Part shown: in pieces, positions 1 to 7,590 of the stretch
Layout: each line of letters begins with the position of its first letter
Numbering within the stretch: the stretch's first letter is position 1
DNA from: Croceimicrobium sp965279135
Lineage (GTDB): Bacteria > Bacteroidota > Bacteroidia > Flavobacteriales > Schleiferiaceae
Assembly: GCA_965279135.1 (NCBI GenBank)
Contig: OZ257133.1
Span: forward strand, 868,001 to 932,000
Length of the DNA stretch: 64,000 nt
Direction of reading: 5' to 3'
Made by a program: the position numbers and the translations under genes
The notes under the pieces: generated by a model
The model's input: only the letters and a program-made list of their open reading frames with translations
Databases searched by the model: none
What the model was told of the DNA's origin: nothing

Positions 1-419
1 TGACGCCCAATTCTAAATCCTAGCTTTTTATAGAAGGCCGATGGAGAAGGGTAAGCCGTACCATCAGATCGCAGATAACGATCGTGGTCTACCACCCAGC
101 CGTTGAGCATTTCACTTTCCTGTTGAGCCATTTCCAGCATTTTTCTGCCCCAGCCCAATCCCTGGATATCCCTACTTAGAATCATTGCAAACCAGGGGAG
201 ATCGTTGCGCTCAAATAGGAACAGCCAGCCTTTATAGGCTCCCTTAGAATCAGTTAAAATGATGTGCTTGAGCGAGCTTAGCTTACCGAGGTATTCACTT
301 AATTCCTCAGTTGTTCCGTAAGAAACTTGCTTAGGATATTCAGCATTCCAAAGCAATCTGAGGTTCTCTAGTTGTACAGGCTTGAAATTTGAGGGACGAA
401 TGATTTCGATCCGAGTCAT
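1..419 (-). CDS. GNAT-family N-acetyltransferase (3' end outside window)
   Basis: Reading the minus strand from the ATG at 419 gives an open frame that runs off the window start, so the C-terminus is missing. The frame contains QGLGWGRKML, the Q/RxxGxG/A acetyl-CoA pyrophosphate-binding loop of GNAT enzymes (motif A), and later FYKKLGFR, the usual GNAT motif B. It would transfer an acetyl group from acetyl-CoA to an amine; the substrate cannot be read from the sequence. The start overlaps the stop of the upstream secreted-protein gene as ATGA, so the two are probably co-transcribed. The assignment to the superfamily is firm; the specific activity is unknown. Confidence 0.8.
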   Translation of the reverse strand, partial: MTRIEIIRPSNFKPVQLENLRLLWNAEYPKQVSYGTTEELSEYLGKLSSLKHIILTDSKGAYKGWLFLFERNDLPWFAMILSRDIQGLGWGRKMLEMAQQESEMLNGWVVDHDRYLRSDGTAYPSPSAFYKKLGFRIGR

Positions 420-856
420 TTTTTTTCGTCCTGACCTAATAGACGAGTCATTAGGAAATTACCCGGGTTTTCCCAGAGAGCTTTGCCCTCAGATACTACC
501 GCATCGGTGATTTCTACAGCAGATCCCCATAGATTATTGAAGTTACCATCGTTCTCATTGAGGTTGCCATTCCAGTCTTTAGAAGTAACCTCTACCTGAG
601 GGCAATCCGCTCCGCAGGGACAAGAATCATTATAAGGACTAATTTGAAATTTCCCCTCCAGAACCGCCTCCAGATCATTAAGGACCATTTGGCGAGCGGA
701 GTTTCTTCCGAAATCAAGACCTCGAAAAACTACTCTGGCCTTAAAAGTCTCGTAGTTGTCACTATTTACACAGAAAAGGTATTCAGCTGCCTGGCCTTGA
801 GCGAAGTGCCCCAAAAAAAGCAGGCAAAGGAGAAATCCGAAAGACTTAAATGACAT
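416..856 (-). CDS. Small secreted protein of unknown function
   Basis: This 146-aa protein begins with a clear Sec signal peptide (MSFKSFGFLLCLLFLGHFAQGQA, cleavage probably around residue 22-24). The mature part is acidic, with three cysteines clustered as CPCGADC around residues 79-85 and one more near residue 29. Such a cluster could form disulfides in the periplasm or bind a metal; this is inference. I do not recognise a family. It is followed, with a 4-nt ATGA overlap, by the acetyltransferase gene. The region 857-969 separates it from the divergent AraC-type regulator, so that gap must hold promoters for both directions. Confidence 0.7.
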   Translation of the reverse strand: MSFKSFGFLLCLLFLGHFAQGQAAEYLFCVNSDNYETFKARVVFRGLDFGRNSARQMVLNDLEAVLEGKFQISPYNDSCPCGADCPQVEVTSKDWNGNLNENDGNFNNLWGSAVEITDAVVSEGKALWENPGNFLMTRLLGQDEKK

Positions 857-969
857 AGTTCCTTTTATCAGTATAAAGATGCAAAATCTATCTGAGGGAC
901 GAACTATGTTCTATTTTTTGCTGTCATGATTCTTTTAACATCCGACTATCCAATTCAAAATCCTCAGTA

Positions 970-1803
970 ATGATCTATAAAGGTGAGGCGGAAGCCTTTT
1001 TAGCAATTGAAGAATTAAACGCAGTTGAAAAGGGCTGTTTACTGGATGACCTTCCCGGTGCCCTGGCTGTTTTATGGTTTAAGAAGAGCGGCAGTAGCTT
1101 AACCATCGATGGAAGCAATTATACTTTCGAAGAAGATGAGATGATTGCCTTAACCGAGTACCATAGAATTGATAAGGCGGATATCACCGAGGCACGACTC
1201 ATTAAGTTTAATCGCGCTTTCTATTGCATCTTCGATCATGATAGTGAGGTTGGCTGCAAGGGTTTGCTCTTTTTCGGCTCAAACCGACTACCTCGTATAG
1301 ATCTTAAAAGTGGCGATTCATCGGTTTTTGAAACGGTGTATCGCATGTTCAGGCATGAGTTTTCGGAAGCAGATCATTTACAGTTAGAGATGTTACAAAT
1401 GATGCTTAAACGCTTTCTAATTCTTACCGCTCGGAAGTACAAGGACCAGGCTGGAATGTCCAACCTGGATTCCTATCAAAATGATCTGATTCGGAATTAT
1501 AACTATTTGGTTGAAAAGCATTTCCGAGAAAAACATACCGTAGCGGAGTATGCAGATTTGCTTCATAAATCGGCCAAGACTCTGGCTAATTCATTTGCTA
1601 AAGTCTCAAACAAAACTCCCTTGCAAGTAATACAGGATCGAAGAATGTTGGAAGCGCGACGTTTGCTTCTTCAGGCAGATAAGGCTGTTCAAGATGTAGC
1701 TTATCAGCTTGGTTTTGAAGATGTTCAGTCTTTTAGTCGATTCTTTAAAAGGATGGAAGGATTAAGTCCAACGGACTTTATCAAGAGCCAAGGGAAAAAT
1801 TGA
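970..1803 (+). CDS. AraC-family transcriptional regulator
   Basis: The 277-aa protein has a C-terminal AraC/XylS double helix-turn-helix at about residues 172-270. It includes the conserved second-helix block (VQDVAYQLGFEDVQSFSRFFK) and the closing GLSPTDF motif that is near invariant in the family. The N-terminal 150 residues look like a cupin-type sensing domain (short beta-strand stretches, no membrane segment), so the ligand is likely small and cytoplasmic. It lies immediately upstream of, and in the same direction as, an AhpD-like gene and is divergent from a secreted-protein gene; those are the natural regulatory targets. Target and effector are inference. Confidence 0.88.
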   Translation: MIYKGEAEAFLAIEELNAVEKGCLLDDLPGALAVLWFKKSGSSLTIDGSNYTFEEDEMIALTEYHRIDKADITEARLIKFNRAFYCIFDHDSEVGCKGLLFFGSNRLPRIDLKSGDSSVFETVYRMFRHEFSEADHLQLEMLQMMLKRFLILTARKYKDQAGMSNLDSYQNDLIRNYNYLVEKHFREKHTVAEYADLLHKSAKTLANSFAKVSNKTPLQVIQDRRMLEARRLLLQADKAVQDVAYQLGFEDVQSFSRFFKRMEGLSPTDFIKSQGKN

Positions 1804-1893
1804 CAAGCATCGGGGAAATCCCGCCTATATCTTGCCTTTAGAGGCGCTCCATCTTTGCAGTGTTCATTTTTCATAAACAAACACAAAAACAAG

Positions 1894-2445
1894 ATGGAAA
1901 TTTTCAAAGTACCTACAAGAGAAGAAGTAAGCGAAGGAAACCAGCAGATTTTCGACAACCTAAAATCGAAAATTGGCTTTGTTCCTAATCTTTATGCCAG
2001 CATGGCCTATTCTGATACTGGTTTGGCGAATTACCTGCAGTTTCAGGGTAGGAAAACATCTTTTAACAATAAAGAGAAAGAAATCATCAATCTAGTAGTA
2101 AGTGAATTTAATGGATGTGCTTACTGTAAATCTGCCCACACCGCAATTGGCAAAATGAATGGTTTCAGCGATGATCAGATTTTGGACATCCGTAGCGCAA
2201 ACATTGAATGGGATAGCAAGTATGCTGCTTTAGCAAGACTTACTCTAGCCATAGTAGCTACTAAAGGAAAAGAAGTGGATCGCGAGTTAGAAGACTTCTT
2301 ACTAGCTGGTTACACCAAAGGAAGCCTGGTAGATTTGAACATTGCTATTGCCGACAAGATGGTAATGAATTATCTGCACAATACCATCCAGATTCCGGTT
2401 GATTTTCCTGCCGTTCCTGATTTAGAGGAAGCTTTGGCTCACTAA
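1894..2445 (+). CDS. Carboxymuconolactone decarboxylase/AhpD-like peroxidase-related protein
   Basis: The protein of 183 aa carries the AhpD-type redox motif CAYCKSAH (Cys75, Cys78, His82) in the helical core typical of the carboxymuconolactone decarboxylase family. Members with this CxxC pair act as thiol peroxidase or peroxiredoxin-reducing partners. I chose the ATG at 1894 (MEIFKVPTREE) rather than the upstream in-frame ATG at 1855, because family proteins start this way and the 13 extra residues look like translated leader. A weak -7-like box (CATCTTTG, 1850-1857) fits that start. It probably responds to the AraC regulator just upstream. A role in peroxide or electrophile defence is inferred from the family. 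Confidence 0.85.
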   Translation: MEIFKVPTREEVSEGNQQIFDNLKSKIGFVPNLYASMAYSDTGLANYLQFQGRKTSFNNKEKEIINLVVSEFNGCAYCKSAHTAIGKMNGFSDDQILDIRSANIEWDSKYAALARLTLAIVATKGKEVDRELEDFLLAGYTKGSLVDLNIAIADKMVMNYLHNTIQIPVDFPAVPDLEEALAH

Positions 2446-2467
2446 TGCTTTTAAGGACCATTGGATC

Positions 2468-2911
2468 ATGAGAACAATAAATTGGAATCGGGCCATTTTG
2501 GCGGGTGTTTTAGGCACCTTACTCTTTGACCTAAGTGGTTATGTCTTCACAGGAGAACTCTGGGATGTACCTGCGCTTTTAGGTGAAAAAACAGGTTTGG
2601 GACTGGCTTATTGATTGGCGGGTCATTATGGTAACGGAGTTTTATTGGCGGTTTTATACGCAGGAATAAGCTCAAGTCTCTGGGGTCCGAATTGGCTTCG
2701 GGTAGCAACCTTTCTTACGGCTGAGACTATTGCCCTGGTTTGGCTCTTTATGTTCCCACTCTTAGGAGCTGGGGTTGCCGGATTAAATCTGGGTTGGATG
2801 ACCCCTTTGGCTTCCTTACTGAGACATTTAGTATATGGCATACCGCTCTATCTTCTGCTCCATAATTGGCAAGCCCTTAGACTTAAGGGAACGCAATTAA
2901 AAGCGACCTAA
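2468..2911 (+). pseudogene. Small multi-pass membrane protein interrupted by an in-frame TGA
   Basis: From the ATG at 2468 a single reading frame runs to the TAA at 2909, broken only by a TGA at 2612-2614. The first 48 codons (MRTINWNRAILAGVLGTLLF...) and the 98 codons after the stop are both hydrophobic and continuous in character, with about four membrane segments in total. The local context GLAY-stop-LAGHYGNG suggests a Trp codon (TGG) changed to TGA. The gene follows the AhpD-like gene by 22 nt and probably belonged to its operon. It may be a true pseudogene, a sequencing error, or a readthrough case; a separate start at the TTG right after the stop is unlikely. Family not recognised. Confidence 0.7.
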
Positions 2912-2926
2912 AGATTTTAGAGTATT

Positions 2927-2968
2927 AAAAAAGACCTCTTGAGTTCCTATAACCAAGAGGTCTTTTTT
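2927..2968. terminator. Rho-independent terminator (symmetrical)
   Basis: A 15-bp perfect inverted repeat (AAAAAAGACCTCTTG at 2927-2941 and its complement at 2954-2968) surrounds a 12-nt loop. It ends in a T-run on the plus strand and begins with an A-run, so it would work in both directions. It closes the AraC/AhpD transcription unit. Confidence 0.9.
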
Positions 2969-3011
2969 ATTCTTACTCCTTGTCTTTTAGATAAATGCCT
3001 AACTTATTGCC

Positions 3012-3431
3012 ATGAAAATTTATACTCGTCGCTCCAGGGTTTATCGCAATCTGGTTTTAAGCCTGGTCTGGTTTGGAATTGTTATCTATAAACTGATTGA
3101 AGGTTTCGACTTAAACAATGCAGACCTCTTTTTTATACTGGCCGGAATTAGCTTTGGTTTTCTCTTTTACATGGAATTATCCCGCCCTTACATAACCATA
3201 TCCGGTGGCCACTTTACCAAAGGGATTTTTGTTAAAAAGAGTATTAAGCTGAGCGATATTGAAGAGTGGCGAAATGAATCCGGCGTTTTATGCCTCGCCG
3301 GGGAGAAAAAGGAAGTAAGGGTTTTACCAGGCAGAATCAGTCAAAAGGATATGGAAGCCATATACGAAGTGCTTCGCGCTAAGCATTCTGATGAAGAGGT
3401 GGCTTTTCGAGAAGAGCATGGACTAAACTAG
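3012..3431 (+). CDS. Membrane-anchored PH-like domain protein (hypothetical)
   Basis: This 139-aa protein has two adjacent hydrophobic segments (about residues 13-27 and 38-54), then a soluble stretch that begins YITISGGHFTKG and continues with alternating strands (KSIKLSDIEEWR). This layout matches bacterial pleckstrin-homology-like (bPH/YdbT-type) small membrane proteins, where a TM hairpin precedes a beta-barrel domain. It stands alone between two terminator or promoter regions. Function is unknown; the family match is by pattern only. Confidence 0.6.
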   Translation: MKIYTRRSRVYRNLVLSLVWFGIVIYKLIEGFDLNNADLFFILAGISFGFLFYMELSRPYITISGGHFTKGIFVKKSIKLSDIEEWRNESGVLCLAGEKKEVRVLPGRISQKDMEAIYEVLRAKHSDEEVAFREEHGLN

Positions 3432-3458
3432 TTAGATCCAATTATAACTAAAAACTTA

Positions 3459-3487
3459 GTTGAATAAGAATTATTCCGCTTTCTTTG
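3459..3487 (+). promoter_or_regulatory. Bacteroidota-type promoter giving a near-leaderless start
   Basis: GTTG at 3459-3462 and TTTCTTTG at 3480-3487 resemble the Bacteroidota -33 TTTG and -7 TAnnTTTG boxes with 17 nt between them; the -7 box has one mismatch. The ATG of the TPR gene lies only 4 nt after the box, so transcription would start at or next to the start codon. Confidence 0.45.
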
Positions 3488-3491
3488 TTGC

Positions 3492-4646
3492 ATGAAACAA
3501 TTCTTGATTCTATTCTTATTCACCTATCCATTGTTTGCTCAGGATAAGAATGCATTTGCTTCGGTTCAGTCAGCATTGGCCAATTATCAATTTGACAATG
3601 CTCGAATCCAATTAGATGGTTTAGAGGATTCCTTAAAAAACAGTGCTCAATTTTTTGAGTACTCCGCAAAGGTTTATCGGGCTACCGGTGAGTTTCCCAA
3701 GGCGAGAGATGCCTATCAGATGTGGTGGAGGTCTGATTCAAATTCGGTTCAGGCCTTAGCTTCCTGGGCCCAGTTGGAAACCGTCGTGCAGAATTATGCC
3801 AAAGCTTCGGAACTGTATTTGGAGCTTATAATGCTTGATAGTTTGAACCCTCACTTCTATAAATCTCTGGCATATCTGGAGATTAAACGCGAAAGCAAGG
3901 TCGGTGCAATGATTGCCTTTGATCGCGCCTTGGAACTTGCTCCCAAGGATCAGGAAGTTATCGCTCAGATGGTTCGGATCTATATAGAGTTAAAGAATTA
4001 TCCAAAAGCGGATAGTCTTATTAAATCAGTATTGCTCGAAGATCCCCAAAATTTACTCTTCTCCAAACTGAACTTAAGGTCAGCTTATAGTCAGAAATCT
4101 TATGCCAGAGTTGTTGAAATTGGTAACCGGCTATTAACAGAAGATGAGGATAGCAGTAGGGTAACTATGCGCATGGTGGGTATCGCTCGATATCATTTGG
4201 AAGATTGGAAAAATGCTGAAATACTCCTCTTAAAGACACTTGGTTTAAGTGAGGACAAGGAGCAATTGCTTTATTATGTGGGCATGTGTAAAATAGCGCA
4301 AGGACAATTACAGGAAGGGCAGGAATATTTGCGAATGGCAATAGAAGCTGGGATTTCAGAATCCATTCCCTTGTACCAGTTAAATCTGGCGCTTAGCCTG
4401 GATGAGCAAAGACGATACGGAGAAGCAATTCCCTATTACAAAGCGGTATGGGAGGAAACTCAGTCTCCTCTAATTCTCTACTATCTGGCTAGAGATTACG
4501 ATGAGTATTACCTCGATAAAAAACCTGCCCTTGAGCATTATCAACTCTTTCTCGACGAGGCGGGAGATGAACACTATCAGTACCAGGATTATAGCCGAAA
4601 ACGTATCGCAGAATTGCGAAAGCTCCTGCATTTTAGGCAAGACTAA
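3492..4646 (+). CDS. Secreted TPR-repeat protein
   Basis: The 384-aa product begins with a short signal peptide (MKQFLILFLFTYPLFAQ) and is then built almost entirely of helical 34-residue tetratricopeptide-like repeats. Examples are the stretch with KASELYLELIMLDSLNPHFYKSLA near residue 115 and AMIAFDRALELAPKDQEVI just after it. TPR arrays mediate protein-protein contacts, here probably in the periplasm or at the envelope. No catalytic domain is visible. It stands between two promoters with no operon partner; the next gene starts 91 nt downstream with its own promoter-like sequence. Binding partner unknown. Confidence 0.8.
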   Translation: MKQFLILFLFTYPLFAQDKNAFASVQSALANYQFDNARIQLDGLEDSLKNSAQFFEYSAKVYRATGEFPKARDAYQMWWRSDSNSVQALASWAQLETVVQNYAKASELYLELIMLDSLNPHFYKSLAYLEIKRESKVGAMIAFDRALELAPKDQEVIAQMVRIYIELKNYPKADSLIKSVLLEDPQNLLFSKLNLRSAYSQKSYARVVEIGNRLLTEDEDSSRVTMRMVGIARYHLEDWKNAEILLLKTLGLSEDKEQLLYYVGMCKIAQGQLQEGQEYLRMAIEAGISESIPLYQLNLALSLDEQRRYGEAIPYYKAVWEETQSPLILYYLARDYDEYYLDKKPALEHYQLFLDEAGDEHYQYQDYSRKRIAELRKLLHFRQD

Positions 4647-4702
4647 TATCATAGCTGAGCTTTATAAAATCATAAGGTCTTCCACTTGAGTGATAGAAGT
4701 TA

Positions 4703-4733
4703 CTTGACCTCCTGACCAAATCACTCACCTTTG
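4703..4733 (+). promoter_or_regulatory. Promoter of the sulfur module, near-leaderless
   Basis: CTTG at 4703-4706 and CACCTTTG at 4726-4733 are separated by 19 nt, the usual spacing for Bacteroidota sigma-A promoters; the -7 box has one mismatch to TAnnTTTG. The ATG of the permease gene follows after 4 nt. Confidence 0.5.
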
Positions 4734-4737
4734 CGCC

Positions 4738-5526
4738 ATGGAAATTTTAGGCTTTGCATTGGCCATAGTAATGGGTTTTACCTTAGGACTTTTAGGGGGA
4801 GGAGGTTCGATCCTAACCGTGCCGATTCTTGTCTATATACTCGCTGTAGACCCAATATTGGCCACGGCCTATTCCTTGTTTGTTGTGGGTAGCACTGCAG
4901 TGGTTGGTGCAGTGCGTCGCAGTGCAGAGGGCCTGGTAAATTGGCGGGTAGGTTTGCTTTTTGCCCTTCCATCCTTAACAGCGGTCTTTTTTACCCGCTT
5001 TGCAATTGTGCCCAATTTACCTGATGAATTATTTGCGCTGGGAGATTTCCGCCTTACTAAAGAAGTGGCAATCATGATCTTTTTTGCGATAGTCATGCTT
5101 CTGGCTTCCTATTCGATGATTCGCGGTCGACGGGAAAATCCCGATAAGGTGAAGGAAATAAAGCTTTCCCTTCTTTTAATCGTTGGATTATTGGAAGGAT
5201 TAGTTACCGGGTTAGTAGGAGCTGGCGGAGGATTCTTAATTGTGCCTGCTTTAGTTCTTTTGGTTGGTCTTCCCATAAAAGTTGCGGTTGGCACTTCGCT
5301 AATTGTTATCTCCATCAAGAGTTTAATAGGATTCTTAGGTGATCTGGGCAGCGGACAGGAGGTAGAATGGCTTTTCCTACTTAGTTTTTCCGCCTTTTCA
5401 ATAGTGGGTATGTTCCTGGGAATATTCACCACTCAATTTGTTAAACCATGGACCTTAAAGAAAGGATTTGGATGGTTCGTCCTTCTGATGGGTATCTTTA
5501 TTCTATTAAAAGAAACCATCCTTTAA
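4738..5526 (+). CDS. TauE/SafE (TSUP) family permease, probable sulfite or thiosulfate exporter
   Basis: This 262-aa polytopic inner-membrane protein shows the internal duplication of the TSUP family. A glycine-rich GLLGGGGSILTVPIL motif near residues 18-33 is echoed by GLVGAGGGFLIVPALVL in the second half. Around eight membrane segments are visible. TSUP members move sulfite, sulfoacetate or other small anions. The next gene, 28 nt downstream, encodes a persulfide-dioxygenase-like enzyme that would make sulfite, so export of sulfite or thiosulfate is the natural reading. The start at 4738 is fixed by the promoter-like boxes just upstream. Confidence 0.88.
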   Translation: MEILGFALAIVMGFTLGLLGGGGSILTVPILVYILAVDPILATAYSLFVVGSTAVVGAVRRSAEGLVNWRVGLLFALPSLTAVFFTRFAIVPNLPDELFALGDFRLTKEVAIMIFFAIVMLLASYSMIRGRRENPDKVKEIKLSLLLIVGLLEGLVTGLVGAGGGFLIVPALVLLVGLPIKVAVGTSLIVISIKSLIGFLGDLGSGQEVEWLFLLSFSAFSIVGMFLGIFTTQFVKPWTLKKGFGWFVLLMGIFILLKETIL

Positions 5527-5554
5527 AGCTTTGATTAATTAAATACACGCTAAA

Positions 5555-6967
5555 ATGAATATAGATCAGATATATACCGGTTGCCTCGCTCAAGGGGCCT
5601 ATTACATTGAGAATAATGGTGAAGCAGTAATTATCGACCCCTTGCGGGAAGTTCAGCCTTACCTGGATCGCGCCGCTAAGGATGGTGCGCGTATCAAGTA
5701 TATTTTAGAGACCCATTTTCATGCAGACTTTGTAAGTGGACATCTTACCCTGGCCGAGAAAACCGGGGCCAAGATTGTTTATGGCCCCACTGCCAAGCCC
5801 GGCTTTGATGCTCATGTTGCTGAGGACGGCGAAGAATTGAAAGTTGGAGACTTAAGCATTAAGGTTTTACATACACCGGGACATACGATGGAGAGTACTA
5901 CTTACCTCCTTAAGGATGAGAATGGCAATGATCATTCAATCTATTCCGGAGACACTTTATTCCTTGGCGATGTAGGAAGACCTGACCTGGCCCAAAAGGC
6001 AGCAAGTATGACTCAGGAGGAATTGGCTGGATTGCTCTTTGACAGCCTGAGAACTAAGATTATGCCCCTAGCAGATGAGGTGATTGTTTATCCTGGACAC
6101 GGGGCCGGATCGGCATGTGGAAAGAACATGATGAAGGAAACAGTTGACACCTTAGGAAACCAGAAAAAGGTGAACTACGCCTTAAGGGCTGATATGACCA
6201 AGGAAGAGTTTATCCAGGAAGTTACGGATGGATTACTGCCTCCTCCCGTCTATTTCCCACAAAATGTGAGGATGAATAAAGAAGGTTATTCCAGCATTGA
6301 AGAGGTTATTGCCCAAGGCTCCAGAGCACTTAGTCCAAAAGAGTTTGAGGCAGCCGCAGCCGAGACTGGCGCGGTGGTTTTAGATGTGCGTCATGAGAAT
6401 GATTTTGTGCAAGCTCACATTCCTTCTTCCATTTTTATTGGTATTGATGGTGGTTTTGCTCCTTGGGTAGGATCGGTGATTGGCGATGTGAATCAAGCCA
6501 TCTTACTCATTACTCCGGAAGGAAGAGAAGAAGAAACAATAACCCGTCTGGCTAGAGTAGGATTCGATAAGGTTTTAGGCTACCTCAAAGGGGGAATTGC
6601 TGCCTGGAAAGAAGCAGGGAAGGATCTCGATCAAATCGAATCTATTTCTGCGGAGGAAGCAAGAACCAGACTGGAAGTGGATAAACTGCCCATAGTTGAC
6701 GTTCGGAAAACCGGTGAGTTTGAAGCAGAGCATCTTGCCGATGCAAGCAATATACCTTTGGATTACATCAATCAGAATATGGCTGAATTCCCCAGGGATA
6801 AGACATTCTACCTGCACTGTGCAGGAGGCTATCGCTCGGTTATAGCTGCTTCTATTTTGAAGTCAAGAGCCTATCATAATATCATTGACATCAAGGGAGG
6901 CTTTAAAGCGATAAAAGAAGCCGGTTTCGATACAACCGACTATGTTTGCCCTTCAACTAAAGCATAA
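5555..6967 (+). CDS. MBL-fold persulfide dioxygenase-like hydrolase fused to two rhodanese domains
   Basis: The 470-aa protein has an N-terminal metallo-beta-lactamase domain (about 1-240). Its ligands are THFHAD (His54, His56, Asp58), HTPGH (His106-His110), SGD (Asp133) and YPGHG, plus the GDVGRPDL segment typical of ETHE1/CstB persulfide dioxygenases. Two rhodanese domains follow. The first (about 265-355) lacks a catalytic cysteine in its loop; the second (about 370-465) keeps it in HCAGGYRS (Cys422). Such fusions oxidise glutathione or CoA persulfide to sulfite and may pass sulfur to thiosulfate. Context with a TSUP permease supports sulfide detoxification. CstB is the closest named architecture, but the exact substrate is inferred. 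Confidence 0.87.
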   Translation: MNIDQIYTGCLAQGAYYIENNGEAVIIDPLREVQPYLDRAAKDGARIKYILETHFHADFVSGHLTLAEKTGAKIVYGPTAKPGFDAHVAEDGEELKVGDLSIKVLHTPGHTMESTTYLLKDENGNDHSIYSGDTLFLGDVGRPDLAQKAASMTQEELAGLLFDSLRTKIMPLADEVIVYPGHGAGSACGKNMMKETVDTLGNQKKVNYALRADMTKEEFIQEVTDGLLPPPVYFPQNVRMNKEGYSSIEEVIAQGSRALSPKEFEAAAAETGAVVLDVRHENDFVQAHIPSSIFIGIDGGFAPWVGSVIGDVNQAILLITPEGREEETITRLARVGFDKVLGYLKGGIAAWKEAGKDLDQIESISAEEARTRLEVDKLPIVDVRKTGEFEAEHLADASNIPLDYINQNMAEFPRDKTFYLHCAGGYRSVIAASILKSRAYHNIIDIKGGFKAIKEAGFDTTDYVCPSTKA

Positions 6968-7563
6968 TGAAGGCAGAGTTTTGGAATGAGAAATACAAGC
7001 GGGAGGATTATCATTACGGTTTAAAGCCTAACCGCTTTTTAGAATTAATGTTAGAAAGTCGTCCCCCCGGGCGACTTTTATTTATGGCAGAAGGCGAGGG
7101 TCGTAATGCAGTGTACGCGGCAAAACTGGGTTGGGAGGTGCATGCTTTGGACCAATCGGATAAAGCGCAACAAAAGGCTTTAAGCCTGGCCGAAAAAGAA
7201 GGAGTGCAATTGAACTATGAGCTTGGAGATGCCTTGGAATTTCAAAGCGAATTGAGGTTTGATGCTATTGCCTTGATCTACGCCCATTTTCCTTCTGAGG
7301 TTCGTTCTAAAGTCCATCAAAGAATGCAAGGTCTATTAAAACCGGTTGGAGAGCTGTGGTTAGAAGCCTTTGCTCCCGGTCAATTGCAATTCAATTCTGG
7401 CGGTCCGAAGGATTTGGATATGCTTTACAATGAAGAACAGATTCTGAATGACTTCTCTGAACTTCAAATTCGTCAGTGCGAGATCAAGCGCTATGAACTG
7501 GACGAAGGACCGGGGCATCAAGGCATGGGAGAGGTGATCCGTTTTCGAGGGGTAAAAAAATAG
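6967..7563 (+). CDS. Class I SAM-dependent methyltransferase (TehB/thiopurine-type)
   Basis: A 198-aa protein starts FWNEKYKREDYHYGLKPN, the N-terminal signature of TehB or thiopurine-type methyltransferases that lie next to sulfur or tellurite genes. The SAM-binding motif I is LLFMAEGEGRNAVYAAKLGW at about residues 37-56, followed by an acidic residue at the end of strand 2 (HALDQS). The ATG overlaps the previous TAA by one base, so it is translationally coupled to the persulfide gene. Methylation of a small thiol or chalcogen is a reasonable guess from family and neighbours; the true substrate is not shown. Confidence 0.8.
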   Translation: MKAEFWNEKYKREDYHYGLKPNRFLELMLESRPPGRLLFMAEGEGRNAVYAAKLGWEVHALDQSDKAQQKALSLAEKEGVQLNYELGDALEFQSELRFDAIALIYAHFPSEVRSKVHQRMQGLLKPVGELWLEAFAPGQLQFNSGGPKDLDMLYNEEQILNDFSELQIRQCEIKRYELDEGPGHQGMGEVIRFRGVKK

Positions 7564-7586
7564 GCCCGCTAAATACGGGCCTTTCA
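7562..7586. terminator. Bidirectional terminator between convergent genes
   Basis: AGGCCCG (7562-7568) pairs with CGGGCCT (7576-7582) around a 7-nt loop. The run of A before and T after makes it usable from both strands, ending the methyltransferase gene on the plus strand and gcvT on the minus strand. Confidence 0.8.
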
Positions 7587-7590
7587 ATTC

